DNA of 64,000 nt from Flavobacterium sp. SUN046 (GCF_028867965.1 NZ_JAPQNT010000002.1:310001-374000); one strand, 5' to 3'. Positions 42,675 through 52,311 are shown, counted from the first letter of the stretch. Notes: a model not told the origin generated them from the letters alone. Numbers and translations: made by a program.

Positions 42675-43274
42675 ATGAAAAACAAAATCATAATATCATT
42701 TTTATTAATTCTCATGATTTCTAAAATTGGATTTTCACAAGAGAATAAAATATATTTAGGAAATATTATTTGCGATTCAACTTCTATTCAAAATGAAGAA
42801 AAGAATGTATGGAGAAATCATTTTTCTTCAATATTTGAATCTAAAAATAAAATTGAAATTAGAATTTTCATTATGAGATCTAAGCAGTATATATCACTTT
42901 CATATGACAGCTCATGGAAACTTACAAAATACAAATACAATGAGCAAAATGAAAAATATGATGTTTTAAAAATAACCGATTCAGTAAAACTTGATAAAAT
43001 TTTCAAAACTTTAGTCAATAATAATATTTTTTCTTTGCCTGATAGTCAAAAAGTAGAATTAGGAAAATACTATTATGATTTAGATTTAAACGAAATATCA
43101 GGTGCAGGAATAGGATATAGTCATCCTTTTGAGGACTCTATAGAATTTAAAGTTGGTGAAAAATATAGATGTTACTCATATTATGAAACTAAAGAAGTAA
43201 GTGACTTTTATCCACAAAATATAGAATTTAAGCAATTTTTAAATATTCTTAACTGCTTAAACGAAATAGATTAA
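42675..43274 (+). CDS. Secreted protein of unknown function
   Basis: The 199-residue protein has an N-terminal signal (IIISFLLILMISKIGFSQ) and a mature part with alternating strands, for example YISLSYDSSWKLTKYKYNEQ, and two cysteines. No family is recognised. It is followed within 5 bp by an attC-like palindromic repeat, so it may be a cassette-type gene or a chance neighbour of one. Confidence 0.5.
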   Translation: MKNKIIISFLLILMISKIGFSQENKIYLGNIICDSTSIQNEEKNVWRNHFSSIFESKNKIEIRIFIMRSKQYISLSYDSSWKLTKYKYNEQNEKYDVLKITDSVKLDKIFKTLVNNNIFSLPDSQKVELGKYYYDLDLNEISGAGIGYSHPFEDSIEFKVGEKYRCYSYYETKEVSDFYPQNIEFKQFLNILNCLNEID

Positions 43275-43278
43275 ACTT

Positions 43279-43412
43279 CTGCTAACACAGGTTTCACGAG
43301 ATTGCGGGTAAATTGCTAAAAATTATGTTTATCTTTCGCAAGAAATTTAGTAGTAACAGAAAATACTCGGTTCCGAAGTCCGCAACCTCGTGAAGCCTGG
43401 AAACGTTAACAG
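43279..43412 (+). repeat. attC-like palindromic repeat
   Basis: CTGCTAAC (43279-43286) and GTTAACAG (43405-43412) pair as outer ends with one mismatch. CAGGTTTCACGAGATTGCGG (43288-43307) pairs with 43380-43399 over 20 positions with one mismatch and one GU pair. The loop is about 72 nt. AAC...GTT ends with an imperfect inner palindrome are the layout of integron attC sites, and 134 bp is within their size range. Confidence 0.55.
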
Positions 43413-43429
43413 CTATTGTAGCTCAGAAA

Positions 43430-43723
43430 ATGCTAAAAATGAATAAAATTAAGGTAACTCCATTATTTTTAGTTTTAGTTCCTTTGGAAATAATTCTAAT
43501 ATTTTGCACACTATATTATTTATTAATTGACAATAAAGGAGGAATGGCTCTTGCTGGTTTGATTTCCTTAATTGCAGCAATATTTAATGGAACCTTAATT
43601 GTAATTGAACGTTTGGTTATTAACGTTAAAGGAATGAATAACAAATGGATTTGGACAATCGAATTGATCATAATCGCTTGTGCAATAATTTTTATAATCC
43701 AAAATGGTATTTCTTTTGGTTAA
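43430..43723 (+). CDS. Small membrane protein in a cassette-like unit
   Basis: The 97-residue protein has three predicted membrane helices (TPLFLVLVPLEIILIFCTLYY, MALAGLISLIAAIFNGTLIV and IWTIELIIIACAIIFII). It starts 18 bp after the attC-like repeat and ends 13 bp before a second copy of GTTAACAGCT at 43736. The unit between the two copies is 331 bp and holds only this gene, as in a mobile cassette. Function unknown. Confidence 0.55.
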   Translation: MLKMNKIKVTPLFLVLVPLEIILIFCTLYYLLIDNKGGMALAGLISLIAAIFNGTLIVIERLVINVKGMNNKWIWTIELIIIACAIIFIIQNGISFG

Positions 43724-43735
43724 AAAACAACAGAT

Positions 43736-43820
43736 GTTAACAGCTGCTTTATGCTATTGCGAGAAAAGTGCAAAATTCACGTTTATCTTTCGCAAGAAGT
43801 TGTATTTTAGCTGAAAACAC
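43736..43820 (+). repeat. Partial second attC-like repeat
   Basis: GTTAACAGCT repeats 43405-43414. CTTTATGCTATTGCGAG resembles the left arm of the first palindrome, and GTTTATCTTTCGCAAGAA (43781-43798) is identical to 43327-43344 in the first loop. The right arm is missing. Confidence 0.55.
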
Positions 43821-43884
43821 ATAATCTCTTATCTGTCAATAAAATAAGGGAGAAACATATCATGCAAAATTAAATATAAAAACC

Positions 43885-44919
43885 TTATTTCCCATCTTTA
43901 TCAACCACAATTCTAGCATCACGGTTAGCTATTTCCCAAGCAATTGAAAATCCTAATTGCGCTCTTTTAGTTAAAGCATCAAATTCAATTTTATCAACTT
44001 CATCACTTGCTTTGTGGTAATCGGCGTGAACTCCGTTGAATAAAAATACTACTGGGATTCCGTGTTTTGCAAAATTATAATGATCTGAACGGTAATAAAA
44101 TCGGTTTGGATCTTTTCTATCATTAAATTTATAATCAATGTTTAAGTGTGTGTATTTCGTATTAACTGCTTCACAAATATTAAATAAGTCAGTTGAAAGA
44201 TAATCTGAGCCAATTAAATAAATGTAATTATTACTGTCTTTATGCGCATCATCACGGCGACCAATCATGTCAATATTTACATCGGCAACCGTATTTTTTA
44301 ATGGAAATAGTGGATTTTGAGAATAATAACTCGAACCATATAAGCCATGCTCTTCACCAGTCATGTGCAAAATTAAAATGGAACGTTTTGGACCGTGTCC
44401 TTCTTTCTTAGCTTTTTCGAATGCTTGAGCGATTTCTAAAAGTGCTACGGTTCCAGAACCATCATCATCGGCACCATTATAAACTTCTCCATTTTTCATC
44501 CCAACATGATCGTAATGTGCTGAAACTACTACAATTTCTTCAGGTTTTTCTGTTCCTTCAATAAATGCCCAGATGTTTTCTGAATCAGGTAAGTTTTCAT
44601 TGTATTGTTTGTTCATGAAAGCTGCAGGAACAGTTTGATAATAACTTGTAGCGCCTTTTGGAAAAGGAATTCCAGCTTTTTTATATTGTTCGATTAAGTA
44701 ACGTCCGGCTTTTTTTTGACCTTCACTTCCTGTTTCTCGACCTTGCATTTCATCGGATGCAACTATGTCTAAATGTGTTTTTAATTCGCTTGAAGTAATA
44801 GTATTAATGTAGCTGTTTACATCAATTGGAGTGTTTACTTTATTGACTGTTGTGGGTTGGCTTCCTGAACAACCAATTATTAGTAATGATAAGGTCCCAA
44901 ATGAGAGTATTTTTTTCAT
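43885..44919 (-). CDS. M28-family zinc aminopeptidase lipoprotein
   Basis: The 344-residue protein has a lipoprotein signal (MKKILSFGTLSLLIIGC). The M28 metal centre is built from SAHYDHVGMKNGEVYNGADD (first His, bridging Asp), MTGEEHGLYGS (catalytic and ligand Glu), NIDMIGR (Asp) and YRSDHYNFAKHGIP (last His). It releases N-terminal residues from peptides in the periplasm or at the cell surface. It lies 3 bp after the DUF3667 gene on the same strand, a likely shared transcript. Confidence 0.9.
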   Translation of the reverse strand: MKKILSFGTLSLLIIGCSGSQPTTVNKVNTPIDVNSYINTITSSELKTHLDIVASDEMQGRETGSEGQKKAGRYLIEQYKKAGIPFPKGATSYYQTVPAAFMNKQYNENLPDSENIWAFIEGTEKPEEIVVVSAHYDHVGMKNGEVYNGADDDGSGTVALLEIAQAFEKAKKEGHGPKRSILILHMTGEEHGLYGSSYYSQNPLFPLKNTVADVNIDMIGRRDDAHKDSNNYIYLIGSDYLSTDLFNICEAVNTKYTHLNIDYKFNDRKDPNRFYYRSDHYNFAKHGIPVVFLFNGVHADYHKASDEVDKIEFDALTKRAQLGFSIAWEIANRDARIVVDKDGK

Positions 44920-44921
44920 GA

Positions 44922-46067
44922 TTAGTGTATGTTTATAAAAGTGTAAACTACAAAAAGTAGTAATACGATTGATATTAATATGATATTTATTAATAGTAAT
45001 CCCATGCTCTTAAAGAAAGATATCGTTCTACTTTCTCCATAAAAGCGATGATGCGCAGGAAAGAAGTAGTAAAACATCCAAAGATATCCCACAAAATTTA
45101 TTAAAGATTTCACTACTTTGATAACTATAAAGTGATCGAAATAGCCAAGCAATTTATTTGTCAAAAATAGAATTAAAACTACTAACAATAAAAACGAGAA
45201 ATAATGTAAAGTAAAAATGCCATGGTCAAAATAATACCACCTCTTTTTGTTGTGAAATAACCATAACACAAATGCAAATAGCGGCATGTAAATAAATAGT
45301 GTTTTCGGAAAATTATGCTTTGCTTCTTCTGTAAATTTTTCCCAAAGTTCACTATTAGTGTATTTATCATTTAACGGAATAGTTTTTTTTGCCAACCAAT
45401 ATTCTATATCATCAATTTCATCGGGATTTACTTTTCTAATAGAGTCCATTTGAGCAATCGACTTATATCCTGAATTGAAAAGACTATTTGCTTTTTCAAT
45501 ATCTTTATCTTTTTTGGCTAATTGAATAAACTTCTTCAACGAGTCGGCTTCAACAGGTTTTAGAATTCCCTTGTTTTTTAACTCTTCAATTTTTAACTCT
45601 TCACTACTTGGTTTAGATTTATGAATGGAATCTAAAGCCAATGAATCTTTAATTTCTTCTTGTTTTACTTCATCTTCATAATTGTAATATTCATTTTTTG
45701 CTTTTCCATTTGATTTATCGTTGATTTGTATAAAGTCAGATTTTTTGTCATTTGGAAAGATAGCAATTAAAAGAAAGGTAACGAAACTAATAAAAATATA
45801 CAATCGAACAGGAGCCAAATAGGAAAGTCTCTTTCCAGATAAATACTCTTTTGTAAGCGATGCAGGACGTAATAATAGATTTTTTATTGTTTTCCAAAAA
45901 GCATTTTCATAATGCGTTAAATCTTCAAAAAAATGGACAAATAAATGAAAAAAAGTTTTTCTAGTATCTGAATTCTCTTGACCACAATTAGAACAAAAAC
46001 GATTTTCTACTACATAATTGCAGTTCAAACAAGTTTTGTCTTTGCGTAACTGATTTTTGTGTGCCAT
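44922..46067 (-). CDS. DUF3667 membrane protein with zinc ribbon
   Basis: The 381-residue protein begins with a CxxC...CxxC zinc ribbon (CLNCNYVV and FCSNCGQ), then the DUF3667 signature HYENAFWKTIKNLLLRPASL followed by YLSGKRLSYLAPVRLYIFIS. Three to five membrane helices lie in the C-terminal half (FIYMPLFAFVLWLF, FSFLLLVVLILFLTNKLL). Between these a polar, coiled insert (residues about 120-240) separates the first membrane pair from the rest. Function unknown; common in Bacteroidota. Only 2 bp separate it from the M28 peptidase gene. Confidence 0.82.
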   Translation of the reverse strand: MAHKNQLRKDKTCLNCNYVVENRFCSNCGQENSDTRKTFFHLFVHFFEDLTHYENAFWKTIKNLLLRPASLTKEYLSGKRLSYLAPVRLYIFISFVTFLLIAIFPNDKKSDFIQINDKSNGKAKNEYYNYEDEVKQEEIKDSLALDSIHKSKPSSEELKIEELKNKGILKPVEADSLKKFIQLAKKDKDIEKANSLFNSGYKSIAQMDSIRKVNPDEIDDIEYWLAKKTIPLNDKYTNSELWEKFTEEAKHNFPKTLFIYMPLFAFVLWLFHNKKRWYYFDHGIFTLHYFSFLLLVVLILFLTNKLLGYFDHFIVIKVVKSLINFVGYLWMFYYFFPAHHRFYGESRTISFFKSMGLLLINIILISIVLLLFVVYTFINIH

Positions 46068-46180
46068 ATATAATTATCAAAAAATATTCGAATGTAAATC
46101 TATTAAAAATATTTATTATTACTTTTATTTACTTCAATTAGTGACTAAATTTTATATTTGTTACAAATTAACTCCAACTT

Positions 46181-46636
46181 ATGCAATCTAAAGCTACAAC
46201 ACCCGATCAATACATAGACGAATTACCTGAAGATAGAAAAGCAGCAATGCAAAAACTTCGTGATGTTGTCAATCGAAATCTGCCTAAAGGATTAGAAGAA
46301 GTTATGAGTTATGGCATGTTGGGTTATGTTGTACCACATTCAATTTATCCGAAAGGATATCATTGTGATCCTAAATTGCCATTAGGTTTTTTTAATATTG
46401 CTTCTCAAAAGAATTCTATTAATATTTATCACATGGTTCTTTATGCCAACAAAAATCTTCATGATTGGTTTGTTGCAGAATATCCTAAACATTGCAAATC
46501 TAAATTAGATATGGGAAAAAGTTGTGTTCGATTTAAAAAATTAGACGATATTCCTTATGATTTAATTGGCGAATTGATGACAAAAGTAAGTGTTGAAAAA
46601 TATATTGAAATGTATGAAAAACTATTAGAAAAATAA
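46181..46636 (+). CDS. DUF1801-family protein
   Basis: The 151-residue protein matches the DUF1801/YdhG-like fold: TTPDQYIDELPEDRKAAMQK, then EEVMSYGMLGYVVPHS, LGFFNIASQKNSINIYHM and SCVRFKKLDDIPYDLIGELM. Members bind small ligands, with role unclear. The next gene starts immediately after its stop codon, indicating co-translation. Confidence 0.8.
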   Translation: MQSKATTPDQYIDELPEDRKAAMQKLRDVVNRNLPKGLEEVMSYGMLGYVVPHSIYPKGYHCDPKLPLGFFNIASQKNSINIYHMVLYANKNLHDWFVAEYPKHCKSKLDMGKSCVRFKKLDDIPYDLIGELMTKVSVEKYIEMYEKLLEK

Positions 46637-47440
46637 ATGGAAGTCAATCATATTATTGGAAATATACTTGCTGTTTTTGTTGGAATTACTTTAGGGCTAA
46701 TTGGTAGTGGTGGTTCAATTCTATCAGTTCCTATTTTAGTTTATGTCATGAGTGTTGAGCCGACTTTGGCAACTGCCTATTCGCTTTTTATCGTTGGAAC
46801 CACGGCATTATTTGGTGGAATTCAAAAGGCAAATCAAAAATTAGTTGATTTTAAAAAAGTAATTTTATTTGGTATTCCAACAATTTTGGCTGTATTTATT
46901 ACTCGCAAAGTTATTGTGCCAAATATTCCTGATGTTATATTTTCGACTTCATCATTTACATTGAATAAATCGGTTTTAATTATGATTGTATTTGCAATTG
47001 TAATGATTTCAGCATCAATAAGAATGATAAAACCTGTGAAAGAGAATAATGTTATTGATGATTTTAAACTTAATTATTTTGCCATTTTTATTCAAGGATT
47101 ATTTATAGGTTTAGTAGCAGGATTTGTTGGTTCAGGTGGCGGATTTCTTATTATTCCGGCGTTGTTATTTTTAGCTAAAACTCCAATGAAAATGGCTGTT
47201 GGAACTTCACTTTTTATTGTTTCAGCACAATCATTAATAGGATTTATTGGTGACATTCGTCCAGATCAAAGCATTGATTGGAATTTAATTTTAATATTCA
47301 CTGCTTGTTCAATAGTTGGTGTTTTTATTGGTAATTATTTTTCTAAAAAATTTTTGGGCGAAAAATTAAAAGTTGGTTTTGGTTGGTTTGTTCTAGCTAT
47401 GGGAATTTATATTATTATTAAAGAACTTTTTCTTACTTAA
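46637..47440 (+). CDS. TauE/SafE-family sulfur-compound permease
   Basis: The 267-residue protein has about eight membrane helices in two similar halves, each with a glycine-rich motif: GLIGSGGSILSVPILVYVM and VGSGGGFLIIPALLFLA. This family moves sulfite, sulfonates or other sulfur compounds across the inner membrane. A persulfide dioxygenase-rhodanese gene follows 150 bp on the same strand, which supports a sulfur role. Confidence 0.85.
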   Translation: MEVNHIIGNILAVFVGITLGLIGSGGSILSVPILVYVMSVEPTLATAYSLFIVGTTALFGGIQKANQKLVDFKKVILFGIPTILAVFITRKVIVPNIPDVIFSTSSFTLNKSVLIMIVFAIVMISASIRMIKPVKENNVIDDFKLNYFAIFIQGLFIGLVAGFVGSGGGFLIIPALLFLAKTPMKMAVGTSLFIVSAQSLIGFIGDIRPDQSIDWNLILIFTACSIVGVFIGNYFSKKFLGEKLKVGFGWFVLAMGIYIIIKELFLT

Positions 47441-47589
47441 TATTGAATAATTAAAACTTTTTAATATGTTCCAATGAATTCATTTTTCATTTAATTAATA
47501 GATTTGAATAGTATTATTTTGTTAAATTTGTAACAAAGGTTATTTCAAATTATAAGGAACGTAGTAATTTTACATAATTAATTTTAGGT

Positions 47590-49011
47590 ATGAAAATCGA
47601 ACAAATATATACAGGTTGTTTAGCACAAGGCGCTTATTACATTGAAAGTAATGGTGAAGTTGCTATTATCGACCCATTAAGAGAAGTGCAACAATATATT
47701 GACAAAGCAAATACTGCTAATGCAAAAATTAAATTCATTTTTGAAACTCATTTTCATGCTGATTTTGTTAGTGGTCATGTAACTTTAGCCCAAAAAACTG
47801 GAGCTCCTATTATTTATGGTCCAAAAGCAAATCCGAGTTTTGAAGCACATATAGCCAAAGATGGAGAAGTTTTTCAGTTAGGCGAAATTACAATCACTTG
47901 TCTGCACACGCCTGGACATACTATGGAAAGTTCGTGTTATTTATTGAAAGATAAAACCGGTCAAGATTATGCCTTATTTAGCGGAGACACTTTGTTTTTG
48001 GGCGATGTTGGTCGACCAGATTTAGCGCAAAAAGCAGCTGATATTACTCAAGAACAATTAGCAGAAATTTTATATGATAGTTTACGTTCTAAAGTTATGA
48101 CATTGGCAGATAATGTGATTGTTTATCCGGCTCACGGTGCTGGAAGTGCTTGTGGTAAAAATTTAAGTAAAGAAACTATCGGAAGTATTGGCGACCAAAA
48201 AGCAACCAATTATGCGTTGCGAGCCGATATGACAAAAGCAGAATTTGTTACTGAGGTTACCGACGGATTATTGCCGCCACCAGCATATTTTCCTATGAAT
48301 GTGAAGTTGAATAAAGAAGGTTATGATGATGTTCAAAATGTAATTAATAGCGTTAAATCATTTGATGCTAAAACTTTTGAAGCTGTAGCAAATGAAACGA
48401 ATGCTTTAATTTTAGATGTTCGTCATGAAAGTGATTTTGAAAAAGGACACATTCCAAATTCAATTTTTATTGGTATTCACGGACAATTTGCGCCTTGGGT
48501 TGGAGCTTTAATACTAGATAATAAGCAACCAATTCTTTTAGTTACACCTTATGGTAAAGAAGAAGAAACTATAAAACGTTTGGCTAGAGTAGGCTATGAC
48601 GCTACTTTAGGATATTTGAACGGCGGATTTGAAAGTTGGATAAATGCTGGATATGAATTTGATACCGTAACATCAGTTACCGCTCAAGATTTAGAAACTA
48701 TCGTTAACGAAAAAACTGATGATAAAAATGTTTTAATTTTTGATGTAAGAAAACCCGGTGAATATGCAGCAGAACACATTTTAGATGTTCCTTCAACACC
48801 ATTAGATTTCTTAAATGAGCATTTATCAGAATTTCCAAAAGAAGAAAATTTCTATTTGCATTGCGCAGGCGGTTATCGTTCAATGATTGCAGCGTCAATT
48901 TTAAAATCTCGTGGTTATCATAATGTTATAAATGTATTAGGTGGATTTTCTGCAATTAAAAACACCGAAATTAAAACATCAAGTTATGTTTGTCCATCAA
49001 CTTTAAAATAA
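47590..49011 (+). CDS. MBL-fold persulfide dioxygenase-like protein with two rhodanese domains
   Basis: The 473-residue protein starts with an ETHE1-like metallo-beta-lactamase domain: ETHFHADFVSGH, HTPGHTMESSCYLL and FSGDTLFLGDVGRPDL hold the metal ligands. Two rhodanese domains follow. The first (about 260-355, LILDVRHESDFEKGHIPNS) lacks the cysteine in its loop (LLVTPYGKEEE). The second (about 375-470) keeps it in YLHCAGGYRSM. ETHE1 enzymes oxidise glutathione persulfide to sulfite, and the rhodanese moves the sulfane sulfur. With bacillithiol likely in this organism, bacillithiol persulfide is a plausible substrate. It fits with the TauE permease and the Cys-containing small protein beside it. 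Confidence 0.88.
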   Translation: MKIEQIYTGCLAQGAYYIESNGEVAIIDPLREVQQYIDKANTANAKIKFIFETHFHADFVSGHVTLAQKTGAPIIYGPKANPSFEAHIAKDGEVFQLGEITITCLHTPGHTMESSCYLLKDKTGQDYALFSGDTLFLGDVGRPDLAQKAADITQEQLAEILYDSLRSKVMTLADNVIVYPAHGAGSACGKNLSKETIGSIGDQKATNYALRADMTKAEFVTEVTDGLLPPPAYFPMNVKLNKEGYDDVQNVINSVKSFDAKTFEAVANETNALILDVRHESDFEKGHIPNSIFIGIHGQFAPWVGALILDNKQPILLVTPYGKEEETIKRLARVGYDATLGYLNGGFESWINAGYEFDTVTSVTAQDLETIVNEKTDDKNVLIFDVRKPGEYAAEHILDVPSTPLDFLNEHLSEFPKEENFYLHCAGGYRSMIAASILKSRGYHNVINVLGGFSAIKNTEIKTSSYVCPSTLK

Positions 49012-49102
49012 ATACAATTAAGATAAAATTAAGAGCTAAAAATAAATAAATTTATATATTTGAATTATATATTAAAATTAAATAATTAAAAACAATAAAA
49101 AA

Positions 49103-49279
49103 ATGAAAAAAGTAGTTTCAATGTTAGCAGTAGTTGCATTCTTATTTTCAATGAATGTAAATGCACAAGAAGTGGCAAAAGACAAAAAAGATAAAAAAGC
49201 AAAAACAGAAAAAACCTGTTCTAAAGATAAAAAAGGTTCTTGTTGTGCAGGAAAAAAAATGGAAGAGAAAAAATCTTAA
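49103..49279 (+). CDS. Small secreted Lys/Cys-rich protein
   Basis: The 58-residue protein begins with a signal peptide (MKKVVSMLAVVAFLFSMNVN-AQ) and continues with a lysine-rich stretch and a CSKDKKGSCCAGKK motif with three cysteines. Thus the mature peptide is only about 36 residues. Three cysteines with lysines might bind metal or reactive sulfur. It lies 90 bp after the persulfide dioxygenase gene on the same strand and is closed by a strong terminator. Function unknown. Confidence 0.65.
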   Translation: MKKVVSMLAVVAFLFSMNVNAQEVAKDKKDKKAKTEKTCSKDKKGSCCAGKKMEEKKS

Positions 49280-49300
49280 TTTTGATTTAAGTTTTATAAT

Positions 49301-49334
49301 TAAAAAGTGTTTGAGAAATCAAACACTTTTTTTA
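49301..49334 (+). terminator. Rho-independent terminator
   Basis: AAAAGTGTTTGA/TCAAACACTTTT, a 12-bp stem around GAAA with T run, after the small secreted protein gene. Confidence 0.85.
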
Positions 49335-49345
49335 ATTTAAAATAC

Positions 49346-49383
49346 TAAAAAACCCTTCTCAAGAAATTGAGAAGGGTTTTTTA
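49346..49383 (-). terminator. Terminator of the M4 protease gene
   Basis: AAAACCCTTCTC/GAGAAGGGTTTT stem with A and T runs on both sides. It can act in both directions and ends the M4 protease transcript. Confidence 0.85.
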
Positions 49384-49401
49384 GTAAACAGAATATAACA
49401 A

Positions 49402-52311
49402 CTATTCAATAATAATTTTTTTGGTTGAAGTTTTACCGTCAGAAGAAATATTTAATAAATAAACTCCTTTTTGAAGTGAACCAAAATCAACTTCTTGATT
49501 AAATATTGGATTTGAATTTTTATAGATGTTAGAAAAACATTTTCGACCTCTAATATCAAATAAATCCATTTTAACATCATCTGAACTAGACAATTGAACT
49601 GTAATTAATCCATTACTTGGGTTTGGTGAGATGTTAAATAAACTAAATGCATTTTGTTGATTAGATAAAACAAATGATCCAGTTACTACAAAGTTATCAA
49701 TAAGAACTCCTTCATTTTGAACTCCAGGATCAGAATTAAAATTAAATCTAAAAACAATATTAGATTGTGGTGTAGTTCCACCATAACCAAAGTCGGGCAT
49801 ACTCCACATGTACTGTGTTTTTGTAGCATTTGTTCCTGTCCATTGTGCACCAACACAACTTTCACAGTTAGTAGCATTTGGTACATTAGCACTATTGTAC
49901 CATGTTGTTGTGGTACTAGAATTACCTAAAATATTCCATGTTGTTCCTCCATTTGTAGTATATTCTACATTAATGTAATCATAGTCTGCTTCTAGATCAT
50001 AAGCCATATCAAATTTTATAATCGGATTTTGATATTGAGATAAATCATAACATTGTGAAACTAAATAAGATGTAGTACTATCGGGATATAAACCTGAAAG
50101 ATTTGTGCCGTAAACTTTAGAATTTCCAGCAGCAACATTGTCTAAAATTGTTCCAGCTGCATTTCCTCTTTGCCACAGTAAATTAGTGTTACTTTTTTCA
50201 ATAGAAATTAAATTATCAGAAGTTGCTTCAAAGGTATTGATTGTATTTACAACTCCGTTATCATTTACCAATAGCAAACTAGTTTTGGTATTGTTAGCAC
50301 TATTACCATCACTTGTAGTATTTATGTTGAATGTAATTGTATGCGTTCCTCTTGAAAGCGCTCCAATAGTGAGCGGATAATCAAATGTTTGACATGCACT
50401 AATATTTCCTGTCCAATTAAAGTTTGTTGCAGCACCACCATCAATACTATAAGAAATTGTAGCTGAAGTAATAGCATTAGTACCAGTATTTTCTAGAGTA
50501 AGTGTTGGATTATTAGAAGCTCCACAGGCTACAATCATTGGTTGAATAACTTTTTTCAAAGCAATATCGGTAGCGTATCCAACATATTGATTTCCAACAT
50601 TAACGGCATACCAGGCGTTAGTGACAGCAATAACTTCGGCACTTGAACCACAATACAAGCTATTGGCTACTTCAAGAGTTGCATTTCTCATATCTAAATA
50701 AGTTGCATTTGGAGTTAGATAATCTCTTTCAGCATAATAAGTAATTTGTGCCGATTTGGTCATTCCAATTCCAGTAACCGAATAAGTATATGGAGTTGGT
50801 GCATTGTTAGTTCCTGATTTTCCGACTGTAAGAATGTAAAACCAATGATTTAAAACACCACTATTATTGTGAACTCCACATTGATCGTTAGTAGAAGACG
50901 GAGTACATGTACCTTCGTCACCAGTTGTTGTCCAGTAAGTTCCTAAATAAGTATCTGGATTTCCATAAGTATTAGGACTACTCATACTTCTAAAAGGTGA
51001 ACTTCCTAAATCTTCAGCAATTTTCCACACTCCAGTTCCAAACGTACCAGTTAATGAACCGGTTCGTCCGTAATGCTCTATACAAGCACCCCAAACATCT
51101 GAAAGGCCTTCATTTATTGCTCCTGATTGATTTTGATAAGCTAGATTTGCAGTTGTAGAACAAATTCCATGACCAATTTCGTGACCACAAACATCAATTG
51201 ATGTTAAAATTGATACTGAAGTATTTCCGTCTCCATACGACATTACAGATCCATTCCAAAAAGCATTGACCAAGCTTGTATTTGCAACTTTACGGTAGTG
51301 AACATAACTTTTTAAAGCACTTCCATTACCATCGTAACTATCTCTATTGAAATTGTTTTTCCAAAAATCATAAGTCATTTCAGCACCCCAATGAGCATCT
51401 AAAGCTCCAATATCTTTGTTAGCATTATTAAATTCTGCAGTTGTCCAATTGTTATCAATATCTGAAAAATTTGTTGTTGGATAACCAGTAGTTCTAGCAC
51501 TATTAAAAGTCTGAACACCACCACCACGAGTATCATCTTGTAATACATATTTACCAGTAGTAGTTAACAAAGTGGTTTTTATTGGACGAACACCACTGTA
51601 TTTTGTTGTATTTGCTGAACCAGTAACTGATGCTGCAACTACAACCGCTTGTGTAGTTTCATTAGTATTCGAGACTCTATCGTTGGCATGCTTTATAATA
51701 GGATTACTATAAATAATTGCTCCAGAATGTGCATCAACATATATTTCATCTCTTGCTAATGGTTCTGTAGTATATATATCAAACTTGTATGCTAATTTTA
51801 CTTCTCCAGTTTTTACTAAGGGTAAAATAACCAATTCACCTGTAGGTTTTTCATAATTTAATGCTGCTGCATCTTCTTTAGAATCCCAAAGATATGTAGC
51901 TCCATTTTTAGAATTTAAAATAACATTTAATGCTTGATTATTAGTTAAAGTTGGAGCGATAGACAAACCATTTGTGTTATATGCTTCTCCATTAATCATG
52001 TACACTTCATTATTTTGACTGTGTGTTATGATTACACCAAACTCTACTTTTAATCCTTTATAAAATTGTTGCAGGTGTTGGTGCGTTCTACCTGATTCAT
52101 CGGTATTGGAATAAGTAGGAGCATAGTTAGTTGCTTTTTCTAATTTATTTTTAGATTTAAATTTTGCTATAGCTTCCGATGTAGATAAAGGAAATTCAAA
52201 TCGAACTACAGTTTGTATAGGTTCTTTATCATTTATTTTTTTGTTAGTTTGACCAACAACTGGTTGTAAAAATAATAAAGAAAAACAAGCAGAAAGTGTA
52301 GTAATTCTCAT
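49402..52311 (-). CDS. Secreted M4 metalloprotease with type IX secretion signal
   Basis: The 969-residue protein has a signal peptide, an FTP-type propeptide (about 50-200), and a thermolysin-like M4 domain with CGHEIGHGI (HExxH) and GAINEGLSDVWGA (third zinc ligand Glu). A middle part with CARDB-like and jelly-roll-type repeats follows, then a C-terminal type IX sorting domain that starts NISPNPSNGLITVQ and ends KTSTKKIIIE. It is exported to the surface or medium and degrades protein. The C-terminal domain is cut on export. Confidence 0.95.
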   Translation of the reverse strand: MRITTLSACFSLLFLQPVVGQTNKKINDKEPIQTVVRFEFPLSTSEAIAKFKSKNKLEKATNYAPTYSNTDESGRTHQHLQQFYKGLKVEFGVIITHSQNNEVYMINGEAYNTNGLSIAPTLTNNQALNVILNSKNGATYLWDSKEDAAALNYEKPTGELVILPLVKTGEVKLAYKFDIYTTEPLARDEIYVDAHSGAIIYSNPIIKHANDRVSNTNETTQAVVVAASVTGSANTTKYSGVRPIKTTLLTTTGKYVLQDDTRGGGVQTFNSARTTGYPTTNFSDIDNNWTTAEFNNANKDIGALDAHWGAEMTYDFWKNNFNRDSYDGNGSALKSYVHYRKVANTSLVNAFWNGSVMSYGDGNTSVSILTSIDVCGHEIGHGICSTTANLAYQNQSGAINEGLSDVWGACIEHYGRTGSLTGTFGTGVWKIAEDLGSSPFRSMSSPNTYGNPDTYLGTYWTTTGDEGTCTPSSTNDQCGVHNNSGVLNHWFYILTVGKSGTNNAPTPYTYSVTGIGMTKSAQITYYAERDYLTPNATYLDMRNATLEVANSLYCGSSAEVIAVTNAWYAVNVGNQYVGYATDIALKKVIQPMIVACGASNNPTLTLENTGTNAITSATISYSIDGGAATNFNWTGNISACQTFDYPLTIGALSRGTHTITFNINTTSDGNSANNTKTSLLLVNDNGVVNTINTFEATSDNLISIEKSNTNLLWQRGNAAGTILDNVAAGNSKVYGTNLSGLYPDSTTSYLVSQCYDLSQYQNPIIKFDMAYDLEADYDYINVEYTTNGGTTWNILGNSSTTTTWYNSANVPNATNCESCVGAQWTGTNATKTQYMWSMPDFGYGGTTPQSNIVFRFNFNSDPGVQNEGVLIDNFVVTGSFVLSNQQNAFSLFNISPNPSNGLITVQLSSSDDVKMDLFDIRGRKCFSNIYKNSNPIFNQEVDFGSLQKGVYLLNISSDGKTSTKKIIIE

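Noticed and set aside
43277..43412. Rho-independent terminator of the preceding secreted-protein gene
   Set aside because: The palindrome has a 72-nt loop, no T run, and shares sequence with a second copy downstream, so it fits an attC-like repeat better.
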